Part shown: in pieces, positions 55,191-63,994 of the stretch
How the letters are laid out: the number at the start of each line of letters is the position of its first letter
How positions within the stretch are numbered: position 1 is the first letter of the stretch
Origin: G963675935 sp963823895
GTDB taxonomy: Bacteria > Planctomycetota > Planctomycetia > Pirellulales > Thermoguttaceae
DNA length: 64,000 nucleotides
NCBI GenBank assembly: GCA_963823895.1
Contig: CAWGNG010000034.1
Span: 1-64,000 of the forward strand
Direction of reading: 5' to 3'
Program-made: the position numbers and the translations under genes
Notes under the pieces: generated by a model
The model's input: the letters and a program-made list of their open reading frames with translations, nothing else
Told to the model about the DNA's origin: nothing
Database searches by the model: none

Positions 55191-55650
55191 CGACAACCAA
55201 CTGGCTCGGCGGTGGCTTGACACCGCGGCGGTAGACCTCGCGGCGGCTCGCCAATTGGCCGCCTCCGGTTTTCACGCGCACGCATGTTTCTCGGCGCAGC
55301 AGTGCGCGGAGAAAGCTGCCAAGGCGATGTGGTTCGCCATCGGGGACGATCCTTGGGGGCACTCGATTCAAGCGATCATCGACGAGTTCTCCATGCGAGA
55401 TCATCTCGACGAAGTCAAGAATTTGCGGGAAAAGGCGGCCCTCTTGGATCGCTTTTACATCCCCACACGGTACCCCAACGGGCTGCCCGACCTCACACCG
55501 GGTGAAACTTACTTCGCGGCCGATTCGCAACAAGCCATCGAGTTGGCCGGCGACCTGCTGGAGACGTTCTGCTGGAGACGTTTCGCAAGTGGGTCGAAAC
55601 ATGGAAATAGCGCAAAGCGGCCGATGCCGCCAACCCCTTGCCCAATTTGA
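55187..55650 (+). pseudogene. HEPN-domain protein, both ends altered
   Basis: The HEPN core is clear: LARRWLDTAAVDLAAARQLA, FHAHACFSAQQCAEKAAKAM, LREKAALLDRFYIPTRYPNG. The frame has no ATG/GTG in front. Adding one G near 55192 would let the GTG at 55187 (overlapping the MNT stop as GTGA) start it as MTDNQLARRW. Near the end a perfect 14-bp tandem duplication (55555-55568 and 55569-55582) shifts the frame. Without it the protein would end LLETFRKWVETWK at 55610; with it, a foreign tail runs to 55650. A TTG at 55255 is a weak alternative start. As written the product is probably abnormal. Confidence 0.7.
55555..55582 (+). repeat. 14-bp tandem duplication in the HEPN gene
   Basis: CTGCTGGAGACGTT occurs twice back to back, then TCGC. 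Fourteen is not a multiple of three, so the second copy changes the C-terminal reading frame. Confidence 0.9.
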
Positions 55651-55755
55651 CCGATTCTGCTATGATGGCGCTTGGGCCAATCGGACAGCGCACGCAGCGG
55701 AACAAGGGCAACTCTACTTCTCTGCCGACAGTTTGACTGTCGAAACGGTAGCGAT

Positions 55756-57048
55756 ATGAACACGCTCTCCCCCACCAACCGAAACCGGCCCGCCGCCGCC
55801 ATCCGTTGCCGAGCCCGCTCGGGCGGCAGTTGCACTGCCGACCCGTTGCCCGAAATCAGGGATGCCAGTGCAACTGCCATCCCAATGCGACTTGTCCCCG
55901 CGGGCTTTACGCTCGTCGAACTGCTCGTGGTGATCAGCATCATCGCCATTCTGGTCGCTCTGACGATACCCGTCGTCATGGGCGCGCGGGCAAGAACCAA
56001 GAACGGCGCCATTGCCTTCGAAGTCGGTCAGATCGACATGGCAATCAAGCATTACAAGGCAGATTTCGGCGACTATCCCCCCGACTTCGCCGGAATTTGC
56101 GGAGCACAAAGCACCCAAACCGACCCGCTAACGGGCAACCCGGGTGTCCAGTATCAGGTCGAGGCGCAAAACCTGGTCCTGCAACATTTCAGCAAAGTGT
56201 TTCCGATGTACACCCCGGGCCTGCCGTCCGGCTCGTCGAAACCGACCCAGTGGTTGAAGTTTCGCGATGATGTCCTGCAGTTTTGGTCCATCGATGTCAA
56301 TAACCTCACTCCCTCCGCAGCGGTGGTCTTCTTCCTTGGCGGGCAGCCGGTCTGGTTTCTCAAGCCGAACGGCAATCCGATCCTTCCAGGCGATCCGCTG
56401 TTCAACCCCAGCAAGCCAGTCCAACGATTTCTGGGATTCAGTGCAAACCAGAACAACCCCTTTGACGCTTCTACCAGCCGTATCCATCCCTACTACGATT
56501 TTGACCTCGCCTCGGTGGGCTGGCTTAATGGCGGCCTCGTCTGCTGGCCAAAGGAACAAGGCGTCGACACGACCAACCCCACCGGGCCGATGGTCTACTT
56601 CCGCGCGGAAAACAGCAACTACACGATTAACGGATACACGCTTAATCTCCGGAAGATAGGCAATGCCCCGCCCATCAGTCCGATCCATTTCATCAGCACG
56701 AATGTCAAATGCGATCCTACCACGGGACTTTATGCGGCGGTCGACACGAGATATTCGAACTTTAAGGACATGTACAATTACAACTCTTCGAAGGCCATCG
56801 TTTATACCTGGGTCAATCCTCAAGGGTTCCAGATATTCACATCCGGCCTCGACCAGAGGTACGCCCCCCCATATATACCGTCGCCGCCGGCGCCGTCGGC
56901 CACCCTCGTCGACTGCACCACCTTCCCAACCGGCGAATCGTATTACATCCCCCAACCCCCCGACCCCAACGCCAACGCCAATCCTTTCGACAACATCACC
57001 AATTTCAGCAACGGAACGCTCGAATCGGCGATGAAGGCCAATCCGTAG
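55756..57048 (+). CDS. type II/IV prepilin-like protein with an unusually long leader
   Basis: 430 residues from ATG 55756. The N-methylation motif is PAG|FTLVELLVVISIIAILVA (cleavage after Gly50), followed by a pseudopilin body (YKADFGDYPPDFAGICG and a long beta-rich region). Leaders are usually 5-25 residues. Here residues about 22-44 come from a family B palindrome, giving 50 residues before the cleavage site. An ATG at 55885 at the edge of the repeat would give a normal seven-residue leader (MRLVPAG) but has no Shine-Dalgarno. Exported and assembled by the type II/IV machinery. Confidence 0.82.
   Translation: MNTLSPTNRNRPAAAIRCRARSGGSCTADPLPEIRDASATAIPMRLVPAGFTLVELLVVISIIAILVALTIPVVMGARARTKNGAIAFEVGQIDMAIKHYKADFGDYPPDFAGICGAQSTQTDPLTGNPGVQYQVEAQNLVLQHFSKVFPMYTPGLPSGSSKPTQWLKFRDDVLQFWSIDVNNLTPSAAVVFFLGGQPVWFLKPNGNPILPGDPLFNPSKPVQRFLGFSANQNNPFDASTSRIHPYYDFDLASVGWLNGGLVCWPKEQGVDTTNPTGPMVYFRAENSNYTINGYTLNLRKIGNAPPISPIHFISTNVKCDPTTGLYAAVDTRYSNFKDMYNYNSSKAIVYTWVNPQGFQIFTSGLDQRYAPPYIPSPPAPSATLVDCTTFPTGESYYIPQPPDPNANANPFDNITNFSNGTLESAMKANP
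55820..55885. repeat. family B palindrome inside the prepilin leader
   Basis: GGGCGGCAGTTGCACTGCCG, a spacer of about 17 bases and GATGCCAGTGCAACTGCCAT then CCCA. It is read as GGSCTADPLPEIRDASATAI in the prepilin frame. Confidence 0.8.
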
Positions 57049-57165
57049 GCGCTTGCTCACCTCGGCAAAATCTACCCTTGCCATGTGCAACTCGCGATGT
57101 TTCGGTCGGAAGGGCCGACTTCAGTGTGTTCGGCCAGCCAGTGCGGAGTCTCGCAAATCACATTC

Positions 57166-57255
57166 TGTACGGAACGCCCTCCGCGGCGTTCCGGGAGCCG
57201 CAAAAAACGGCGTTCTCCTCGCCGGCTCGGAACGCCGCGGAGGGTGTTCCCTACA
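57166..57255. repeat. family M palindrome (CGGAACGCC stems)
   Basis: TGTACGGAACGCCCTCCGCG then GCGTTCCG, a spacer of about 34 bases and the inverted arm CGGAACGCCGCGGAGGGTGT then TCCCTACA. It lies 25 bases before the flippase start in the gap 57049-57279. Confidence 0.82.
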
Positions 57256-57279
57256 GCGTAGCGCTAGCCAAGATACGGC

Positions 57280-58995
57280 GTGAACGTCGCGGAACAGCCT
57301 GACACTTTGAAGACGCCGGAATCTCACCCGTGTGTGCCGGAACAACAGCGGCCGGACTGCGCCTTGGCCGCCAGTGCCGAGGCGTGCGAAGAGGCGGTCG
57401 AGGCCGTTTCCACCGCCGAAGAGGGCTTTGTCGTCCCCGCGACACGCCCCTCGACGTCCCCGCGCGGACGGGACACCGTCAACCTAATTTCGAGCATCAC
57501 GATTTTCGGCTTCAACGTGCTCATCGGGGTCTGGTACACGCCCTACTTGATTCGCCATCTGGGCACGAGTTGCTACGGCATCATCCCCTTGGTGTCGCAG
57601 ATCACCAGCTACATGATCGTCATCACGGCGACGTTGAACTCCGCGACGGGCCGCTACGTCACCCTCGCCTTCGAGCAAAACGACGAAGAGGAGGCCAATC
57701 GCTACTTCAACACCTCGTTGTTCGGCAGCGTGCTGCTGGTGTTGCTGTTGATCCCGCCGACGATTTGGGCCACCGCGGGCCTCGGCAGCATCATCAACAT
57801 GCCCGTCGGCCAGGAAACGCAGACCCGCTGGCTGTTTCTCTGCACGGTGGCGGCCTTTTTTCTGGGCACGTTGCAGTCCCCCTTCGGCGTCGCCTGCTTT
57901 TGCCGCAACCGCTTCGATCTGCTAAACACCATCGGCTTGGTGCAGCAAATCGCGCGCGTAGGGTTTGTGGTGGTGTTCTTCAGCATCCTGGCGGCGCAGA
58001 TTTGGCAAGTCGGGGTGGCGGCGCTTCTGGCCATGTTCTTCGGTTGGGGCTGGTCCATCCGCCTTTGGCGCCGGCTGACGCCCAGCCTGAGGATTTCGCT
58101 GCCGCATTTCAGCGGCAAAGCCCTCAAGAACCTGTGTTCGATGGGCGGCTGGGTCGGCGTGAATTACCTCGGCGTGATCCTCTACCTGAGCATCGATCTG
58201 CTGGTGGTCAACCGCATGTTCGGCCGCACCGACCCGGACGCCGGTGGCCGCTACGCCGCGGTGATGCAGTGGTCGATCCTCTTAAGAACGCTCGTCGGGG
58301 TGATCGGCACCATCTTCGGTCCCACCATGATCGCCTACTACGCCCACAACGATTTCGACGGCCTCGCCCTCTACGGACGGCGGGCGGTGAAGCTGGTCGG
58401 CCTGTTGATGGCCTTGCCGATCGCGTTGATCTGCGGCTTCTCCACGCCCCTGCTGCAAACCTGGCTCGGTCCGAAGTTCACCGACCTGGCCTGGCTGATG
58501 ACGTTGATGACCGTGCATCTCTCCTTCAACCTTGCGGTCACTCCGCTGTTTTCCTTGCAAGCGGCTACGAATAGGGTGCGGACGCCGGCCCTCGTCACGG
58601 TCGTGATGGGCTTCGGCAACCTCGGCCTGGCGATTCTGCTCGCCGGACCGATCGGTTGGGGGCTCTATGGCGTGGCCGCGGCGGGCGCCATCGCCTTGAC
58701 GGTGAAGAACTTCCTCTTCACGCCGTTCTACGCCGCTTACATCCTCCATCGGCGGCTCAGCACATTCTGGGGAGAAATGGCGCCGATCATCATCGCCACG
58801 ATCGCAACGGCCGCCGCGTGCAAATGGCTGGCCGCCACGTGGGACGTTTCCGGTTGGTTCCGCCTGGCCGTCGCCGGTGCCGCCGTATCGCTGCTCTATG
58901 CCGCCGCCGGTTATTGGATCCTCTTGAACCGCGAAGAACGCGCGCTCGCCTGGAGCATGATTCCGAAGAACAGGTTTACGAGCAGGAAGAGGTAG
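57280..58995 (+). CDS. Wzx-like polysaccharide flippase
   Basis: 571 residues from GTG 57280. A soluble N-terminal stretch of about 65 residues precedes 12-14 membrane segments in the MATE/MVF fold (VNLISSITIFGFNVLIGVWY, YLIRHLGTSCYGIIPLVSQI, GGWVGVNYLGVILYLSIDLL, VKLVGLLMALPIALICGFST). Moves lipid-linked oligosaccharide units across the inner membrane. It sits in the exopolysaccharide operon between the prepilin-like gene and the acyltransferase. Confidence 0.88.
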   Translation: MNVAEQPDTLKTPESHPCVPEQQRPDCALAASAEACEEAVEAVSTAEEGFVVPATRPSTSPRGRDTVNLISSITIFGFNVLIGVWYTPYLIRHLGTSCYGIIPLVSQITSYMIVITATLNSATGRYVTLAFEQNDEEEANRYFNTSLFGSVLLVLLLIPPTIWATAGLGSIINMPVGQETQTRWLFLCTVAAFFLGTLQSPFGVACFCRNRFDLLNTIGLVQQIARVGFVVVFFSILAAQIWQVGVAALLAMFFGWGWSIRLWRRLTPSLRISLPHFSGKALKNLCSMGGWVGVNYLGVILYLSIDLLVVNRMFGRTDPDAGGRYAAVMQWSILLRTLVGVIGTIFGPTMIAYYAHNDFDGLALYGRRAVKLVGLLMALPIALICGFSTPLLQTWLGPKFTDLAWLMTLMTVHLSFNLAVTPLFSLQAATNRVRTPALVTVVMGFGNLGLAILLAGPIGWGLYGVAAAGAIALTVKNFLFTPFYAAYILHRRLSTFWGEMAPIIIATIATAAACKWLAATWDVSGWFRLAVAGAAVSLLYAAAGYWILLNREERALAWSMIPKNRFTSRKR

Positions 58996-59020
58996 TCCGC
59001 TCCGTCACCGGAACGTTCGC

Positions 59021-59593
59021 ATGGTCAGCAGAGACGTCTCTAGCGGAATCCGATCTTGTCTGCGGAGGTGGACGACGTCCGTCTCGGATTTCCTTCTGAA
59101 TCGGGTGACGTCCGCGTTTCCGAGCAGGCACGTTCGCATGTTCGTGCTCAAGCGATTCGGGGTCGCCGTGTCAGGTCGGGTGGCAATGTATGCCGGATTT
59201 GAAATAAGAAATCCGCGCGGCTTGGTGTTTCTGGGAGACGCCTCGATCGGCCCCAGGGTCCTGCTCGACGCCCGCAGCGGTTTGGTTATCGGGAAGAACG
59301 CAACGATATCCACCCATGCCATGATCTGGACGTTGCACCATGATTACAATGACCCCGACTTCAAGGTCGTCGGCGGCAGCGTCCGCATAGGCGACTATGC
59401 GTGGATAGGCTCCGGCGCGATCATAATGCCTGGAGTCGAAATCGGCGAAGCGGCCGTGGTCGCCGCCGGGGCGGTCGTTACGAAAAACGTAGATCCTTAC
59501 TGTGTCGTCGGCGGGGTTCCAGCCAAGAAAATCGGCGAACGCGAGAGAAAGCAATACCGCTATTCTCCCTACCATGTGCTGCACATCGTGTGA
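59021..59593 (+). CDS. left-handed beta-helix acyltransferase (hexapeptide repeat)
   Basis: 190 residues. Hexapeptide repeats run from about residue 65: FLGDASIGPRVLLDARSGLV, IGKNATISTHAMIWTLHHDY, VRIGDYAWIGSGAIIMPGVE, IGEAAVVAAGAVVTKNVDPY and CVVGGVPAKKIGER. The His pair in LHHDY is the usual catalytic region for this acetyltransferase group (WbbJ/maltose-acetyltransferase-like). It probably O-acetylates a repeat-unit sugar. Confidence 0.88.
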   Translation: MVSRDVSSGIRSCLRRWTTSVSDFLLNRVTSAFPSRHVRMFVLKRFGVAVSGRVAMYAGFEIRNPRGLVFLGDASIGPRVLLDARSGLVIGKNATISTHAMIWTLHHDYNDPDFKVVGGSVRIGDYAWIGSGAIIMPGVEIGEAAVVAAGAVVTKNVDPYCVVGGVPAKKIGERERKQYRYSPYHVLHIV

Positions 59594-59669
59594 GATCGGC
59601 CCGGTTCCGGCATTTTTGATCCATGTGGCGCATGCAATGAAATCTGCGACGACAACAAGATAGATCGAA

Positions 59670-61082
59670 ATGCCTACGACGGAACCCCAGACGTTGCTGC
59701 AAACGGTGATCCAAGGCGATTATTGCATCGGCTGCGGCGCCTGCGCGGCGATGCAGAATTCTCCGTTTCAGATTGCACTGGACGAGATCGGCCGCTATCA
59801 GGCGTCAGCCGACGCGGCAGCCGCCGCCGAGTGTCCCGTGTTGGCCGTCTGCCCGTTCTCGGGAGAGGGGCCGGACGAAGACGCCATCGCCAAGCCGCTC
59901 TACGGCGACGATTGCCGCTACGATAAGAACATCGGCTATCACCTGGCGACGTATGCCGGCTACGTGGCGGAAGGAACGTTCCGCCGCAACGGCAGCTCGG
60001 GCGGGATGGCAACCTGGATCTGCGTCGAACTGCTGCGGCGCGGCCTGATCGACGCCGTCGTCCACGTGAGACCGACCGCGCCGGCCGTGAAGGGCCATCC
60101 GATGTTCGTCATGTCCGTCTCGCGCTCGGAAGAGGAGATTCGCGCCTGCTCCAAGTCGCGCTACTATCCGGTGGAAATGTCGCAGGTGCTGCGGGAAGCG
60201 GCGTCCACGCCCGGCCGCTACGCCGTCGTCGGCGTTCCCTGCTTCATCAAGGCGGTGCGGCGGCTGACGCTGCAAGACCCGCGGCTGAAAGATCGCATCG
60301 CATTCTGCATTTCTCTCATCTGCGGCCAATTGAAGACGACGGCCTTCGCCGAAATGATGGCCTGGCAAGTCGGCGTTCATCCCGATTCGCTCACGAGCAT
60401 CGGCTTTCGGCGGAAGATCAAGGGGGTTCCGGGTTACTACTATTTCACCGAAGCGACGGGCGCCAGCGAAGAAGGGCCGGTGATTGAAATCGGCGCGGAT
60501 TGTTACGGCCTCTATAATTGGGGCGGCGGGCTGCTGAAATACAACGCCTGCAACTACTGCGACAACATCGTCGGAGAAACCGCCGACGTCTCCCTCGGCG
60601 ACGCCTGGCTCCCCAGGTACCTGGGCGACAGCGGCGGAACGAGCATCATCATCGTCCGCAATCGTAGACTCTTCGACATTATCGAACAGGCCAAGAGCGA
60701 AGGCCGCTTGCACCTCGATCCGATCACCCCGAAAGTCGTAGTGCAATCCCAAGCGGCCGGTTTTCGCCAGCGCCGCCAGGAGATCGCCTATCGGTTGTTC
60801 CTCAAGGACGTCGCGGGCGTATGGCGGCCGCGAAAACGCGTGGCTGCCTCCGCTTCGTCGGTGTCCAGGAAGCGGAGAAGAATCCAGGATCTGCGGTTGC
60901 AGCTTACCCCGTTGAGCCACGTCGCTTTTCAGCGGGCGCGCGACGCCGGACGCTTCGAGGTCTTCGAGCAGGTGCTCGGTCCGTTGTTTCGCCAGTATGC
61001 GAAGCTCTACCACGTTCCCCTGTGGCGACGAATCATCGGGCGGCTTATTAGGGAGTTGAGGGGACGGATTTTGCACCGCTGA
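59670..61082 (+). CDS. F420-hydrogenase/dehydrogenase beta-subunit-like protein of polysaccharide loci
   Basis: 470 residues. An N-terminal iron-sulfur motif (DYCIGCGACAAMQNS, with AVCPFSG further on) precedes the FrhB_FdhB N- and C-terminal domains: GYVAEGTFRRNGSSGGMATW, VVGVPCFIKAVRRLT, FCISLICGQLKTTAFAEMMA, YNACNYCDNIVGETADVSLG. Homologues next to polysaccharide pyruvyl transferases are common in exopolysaccharide clusters; their redox substrate is unknown. The pyruvyl transferase gene follows 68 bases downstream. Confidence 0.85.
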   Translation: MPTTEPQTLLQTVIQGDYCIGCGACAAMQNSPFQIALDEIGRYQASADAAAAAECPVLAVCPFSGEGPDEDAIAKPLYGDDCRYDKNIGYHLATYAGYVAEGTFRRNGSSGGMATWICVELLRRGLIDAVVHVRPTAPAVKGHPMFVMSVSRSEEEIRACSKSRYYPVEMSQVLREAASTPGRYAVVGVPCFIKAVRRLTLQDPRLKDRIAFCISLICGQLKTTAFAEMMAWQVGVHPDSLTSIGFRRKIKGVPGYYYFTEATGASEEGPVIEIGADCYGLYNWGGGLLKYNACNYCDNIVGETADVSLGDAWLPRYLGDSGGTSIIIVRNRRLFDIIEQAKSEGRLHLDPITPKVVVQSQAAGFRQRRQEIAYRLFLKDVAGVWRPRKRVAASASSVSRKRRRIQDLRLQLTPLSHVAFQRARDAGRFEVFEQVLGPLFRQYAKLYHVPLWRRIIGRLIRELRGRILHR

Positions 61083-61150
61083 GCACACGTCCCTGTCCGG
61101 CGACCGTTCGGACAGCGGCACGAGGCGTTAGGAGAAGAAGAGAAGGGGCA

Positions 61151-62298
61151 ATGGCACTGCGAGTCGGCGTCTTGACGTTCCACTGCTCGAATAGCTGTGG
61201 CGCCGTGCTTCAGGCCTACGCGATGTGCAAGACGATCGAGGAACTCGGCTGCTCGCCCTGCGTCATCGACTATCGGCCAAAGTTCCTTTCCGCCTCTCCG
61301 CCACCGCGAAGCCAACGTCCGCTCGGAATATTGGAGAAAGTTTGGCGAAAATGGCATAATCGCCAGTTTGCCGAAGCGTGGAACAACGTTGTCAGAGACC
61401 GGCGATTCGAGCGGTTCCGCCGTGAGTTCTTGCCCACCACAAAGCGTACCTACTGGAACATCGAAGAACTGCGGGCCGATCCGCCCGGCGTCGACGTTTG
61501 CGTTTGCGGCAGCGACCAAATATGGAACCTGAACCTCTTCGGCGAGCGGTTGGGCCTGGATCCGACGTTCTTTCTCGATTTTGTCCCGCCGGCGGTGCGG
61601 CGCGTCGCCTACGCGCCGAGCTTGGGCGGCGTCGCTTTTCCGCAAGATGTCCGCGATGAGGTTGCAGTTCTCTTGAAAAAATTCTGCGGCTCTCGGGCCG
61701 CGAAAACGACGTCGGCGCGCTGGTGAAGCAACTGACCGGCCGCGACGCGCCGACGGTGTTGGATCCGTCCTTGCTGATCGACGATTATTCGGCCGTAATC
61801 AGGAAACCGAAATGGCCGCCGAGGCGGTATATCCTCGCTTACCCTCTGGACTACTCGCAACCGTTCGTCGAATGTGTGCGAAGGGCGAAAGAGCTGCTCA
61901 ACTTGCCCGTCGTCAACATCGGCAGAGATCGCTTGCCCGGAGCCGACGTCAATCGGTGCAGCCTGGGACCGAGCGAATGGCTGGGGTGGATGCGGGACGC
62001 GTCGTTCGTCTGCACCAATTCCTTCCACGGCACGGCTTACTCCCTGTTGTTCCGACGCAATTTCGTGGCCTTTTCCTTCCTGCGCAGGCCGGCCAATAAC
62101 GTTCGCATGCAAGGCATCCTCGAACAGGTCGGGCTGAGCGAACGGTTCCTCGCGGATGCGGCCCCACTGGCGGAAGGCGGCCTGTGCCGTCGGGCGGTGG
62201 ATTACAGTAAGGTCGTCCCGTTGCTGCAAGCCGCGATTTCTCGATCGCGCCAATACCTCAAGAACGCCCTCTACGCGACGCCCGATTCGGCAAACTGA
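61151..62298 (+). pseudogene. polysaccharide pyruvyl transferase, frameshift at about 61690
   Basis: The first frame (from ATG 61151, with AAGGGG upstream) contains VGVLTFHCSNSCGAVLQAYA, VCGSDQIWNLNLFGERLGLD and VRRVAYAPSLGGVAFPQD. The second starts around 61723 with QLTGRDAPTVLDPSLLIDDY and ends with CTNSFHGTAYSLLFRRNFVA. Adding one C (GGCTCTC to GGCCTCTC at 61690) restores KKFCGLSGRENDVGALVKQL, aligning with the family's FDAISVRE-type segment; total about 382 residues. The enzyme adds ketal-pyruvate to sugars. The stop overlaps the next start (TGATG). Confidence 0.88.
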
Positions 62299-63578
62299 TG
62301 GTTGTCGCAGCCTCGACGGAATCGATGAAGAGTCGCCAGCCCGCAAAAACGAAGAGTCAAGCAAAAGCGCGTGGGACGCGACCGACGTGCCTCTTCCTTT
62401 CGACCTATTTTCCTCCGATGATCGGCGGGAGCATCGTCTACTACCGCTATTTGCTGTCGAAATGCACGGCGGACGACGTGGTCGTGCTCAGCCTCGCCCA
62501 CGAGGGCTCGGCCGCGTTCGACGCCAGCGCGCCCTACCGGATCATCCGCAGCCGGCTGTTGCCCTGCTTTGGCATACAGTCGAGGCTTCGCAAGCTCGTC
62601 GGCGCGCTGGCGATGTTCCCGATCCTGCTGTTCTGGGTGTTGCGATACCGCGCACCCGTCTTGCACCTCGGCAACTTCTCTCCCGACATCCTCGCCGGTT
62701 GGCCGATCGCGCGGCTGATGGGTCGTCGGCTCGTGGTGACGATTCTCGGTGAAGAATTGACGACAGTAGGCGGGCTGTGGAGCGTGTTCCGGCCGTTGCG
62801 AGTGTTGGGTGACTGGGCGGCCTACTGGATGCTGCGGCATTGCGCCGTGGTGCAGACCATCAGCGGTTTTACGCGGTCCGAATTGTTGCGGCGCGGCATA
62901 CGCGAGGACCGCATTGCAGTCATCACGCCGGGCATTGACCTGGACAAGAGCCGTTGCGACCGGCCGATCGCGGCGGAAATCGCCGCGAGACTCGCCGGGA
63001 AGCGCATTGTTCTCACCGTGGGACGGTTTACCGCGCGAAAAGGCCAAGACATGACGATTCGGGCCTTGCCGCGCGTCTTGTCGAGCCACCCGGACGTTGT
63101 GTACGTCATGGCCGGAAGCGCTTGTTACGAGAACTGCCAGGAGTGCGCCCGTTTGATCGAGGAGCGCAACCTGCAAGGCAGCGCCGTCCTCCTCAAGGAT
63201 TTGGACAGCGATTCCATCGCATGGCTGTATCAGAACTGCGAAGTCTTCATCATGGCGAACCGCACGCTGGCCAATAACGACACGGAAGGCTACGGCATCG
63301 TGTTCTTGGAGGCCGGCGCATGGGGAAAGCCCGTTGTCGGCGGCCGCGCCGGCGGCGCCACCGACGCCGTGGATGACGGCGTGACCGGAATTCTGGTGGA
63401 CGGAACCAGCGAGGAGAGCATCGCCGACGCCTTGAATCGGCTGCTTTCCGACAAGGAATTGGCCCGGCGGATGGGAGAAGCGGGCCGCCGCAAGGTGGCC
63501 CAGAATTCGTGGGACGCAAAATGTGACCAATACCTCGGCTTGATCGGAGCATTGGCGCACCCCGAAAAAACGCGGTAA
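62298..63578 (+). CDS. GT4-family glycosyltransferase
   Basis: 426 residues. ATG 62298 overlaps the preceding stop (TGATG). N-terminal Rossmann: CLFLSTYFPPMIGGSIVYYR. C-terminal GT-B signature: VLTVGRFTARKGQDMTIRAL, VYVMAGSACYENCQECARL, YQNCEVFIMANR, DTEGYGIVFLEAGAWGKPVV with the Glu pair of GT4, and a final VAQNSWDAKCDQYL. It transfers a sugar to the repeat unit or lipid carrier. Its last 25 bases are repeated imperfectly 90 bases downstream. Confidence 0.92.
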   Translation: MVVAASTESMKSRQPAKTKSQAKARGTRPTCLFLSTYFPPMIGGSIVYYRYLLSKCTADDVVVLSLAHEGSAAFDASAPYRIIRSRLLPCFGIQSRLRKLVGALAMFPILLFWVLRYRAPVLHLGNFSPDILAGWPIARLMGRRLVVTILGEELTTVGGLWSVFRPLRVLGDWAAYWMLRHCAVVQTISGFTRSELLRRGIREDRIAVITPGIDLDKSRCDRPIAAEIAARLAGKRIVLTVGRFTARKGQDMTIRALPRVLSSHPDVVYVMAGSACYENCQECARLIEERNLQGSAVLLKDLDSDSIAWLYQNCEVFIMANRTLANNDTEGYGIVFLEAGAWGKPVVGGRAGGATDAVDDGVTGILVDGTSEESIADALNRLLSDKELARRMGEAGRRKVAQNSWDAKCDQYLGLIGALAHPEKTR

Positions 63579-63610
63579 GGATTGGCCCGGAATTACTTCC
63601 TGATTTCGCC

Positions 63611-63641
63611 GTTGGGGTGGCAGTTGAACTGCCACCCCAAC
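63611..63641. repeat. family B element, single-arm form, copy 6
   Basis: GTTGGGGTGGCAGTTGAACT then GCCACCCCAAC: a single hairpin without the second inverted arm. It is flanked by a duplicated GGCGCACCC-GAAAAAACGCGGT segment (about 63554-63577 and 63644-63667). Confidence 0.85.
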
Positions 63642-63749
63642 GCGGCGCACCCGGAAAAAACGCGGTGAGACCTGCAATCGGCGTTCTGACGGTTTTGACC
63701 CTCTCCTGCCGCAAGACGGACGAGAATCCATGAACGGCGCGGTGGGTGC

Positions 63750-63819
63750 CATGCCCACGCTTGCCGTGGGCATGTTGCACAGGTCCGCCGTTTACATGCC
63801 CACGGCAAGCGTGGGCATG
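63750..63819. repeat. family L palindrome (CATGCCCACG stems), copy 1
   Basis: A hairpin with stem CATGCCCACG and loop CTTGC at 63750-63774, then a spacer of about 20 bases and the inverted-loop form at 63795-63819. It is followed by ACACCCCGACATTGATTATC then TGACAGCCAATA. Confidence 0.85.
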
Positions 63820-63854
63820 ACACCCCGACATTGATTATCTGACAGCCAATAAGT

Positions 63855-63899
63855 GGGGGACTGTCCCGATTTTCGTTCGACGAAAATGGGACTGTCCCC
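63855..63899. repeat. family C palindrome, copy 5
   Basis: GGGGGACTGTCCCGATTTTC then G, a few bases, and CGAAAATGGGACTGTCCCC. It lies between two copies of the family L hairpin with its tail. Confidence 0.85.
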
Positions 63900-63937
63900 T
63901 TCGGAATTACGACAGTTATTGATTCGCCGGTCCTTAC

Positions 63938-63994
63938 ATGCCCACGGCAAGCGTGGGCATGGCACCCCGACATTGATTATCTGACAGCCAATAG
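63938..63994. repeat. family L hairpin with tail, copy 2
   Basis: CATGCCCACG-GCAAG-CGTGGGCATG followed by GCACCCCGACATTGATTATC then TGACAGCCAATA. The whole 57-base string duplicates 63795-63851 with one mismatch (ACACC/GCACC). Confidence 0.88.
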
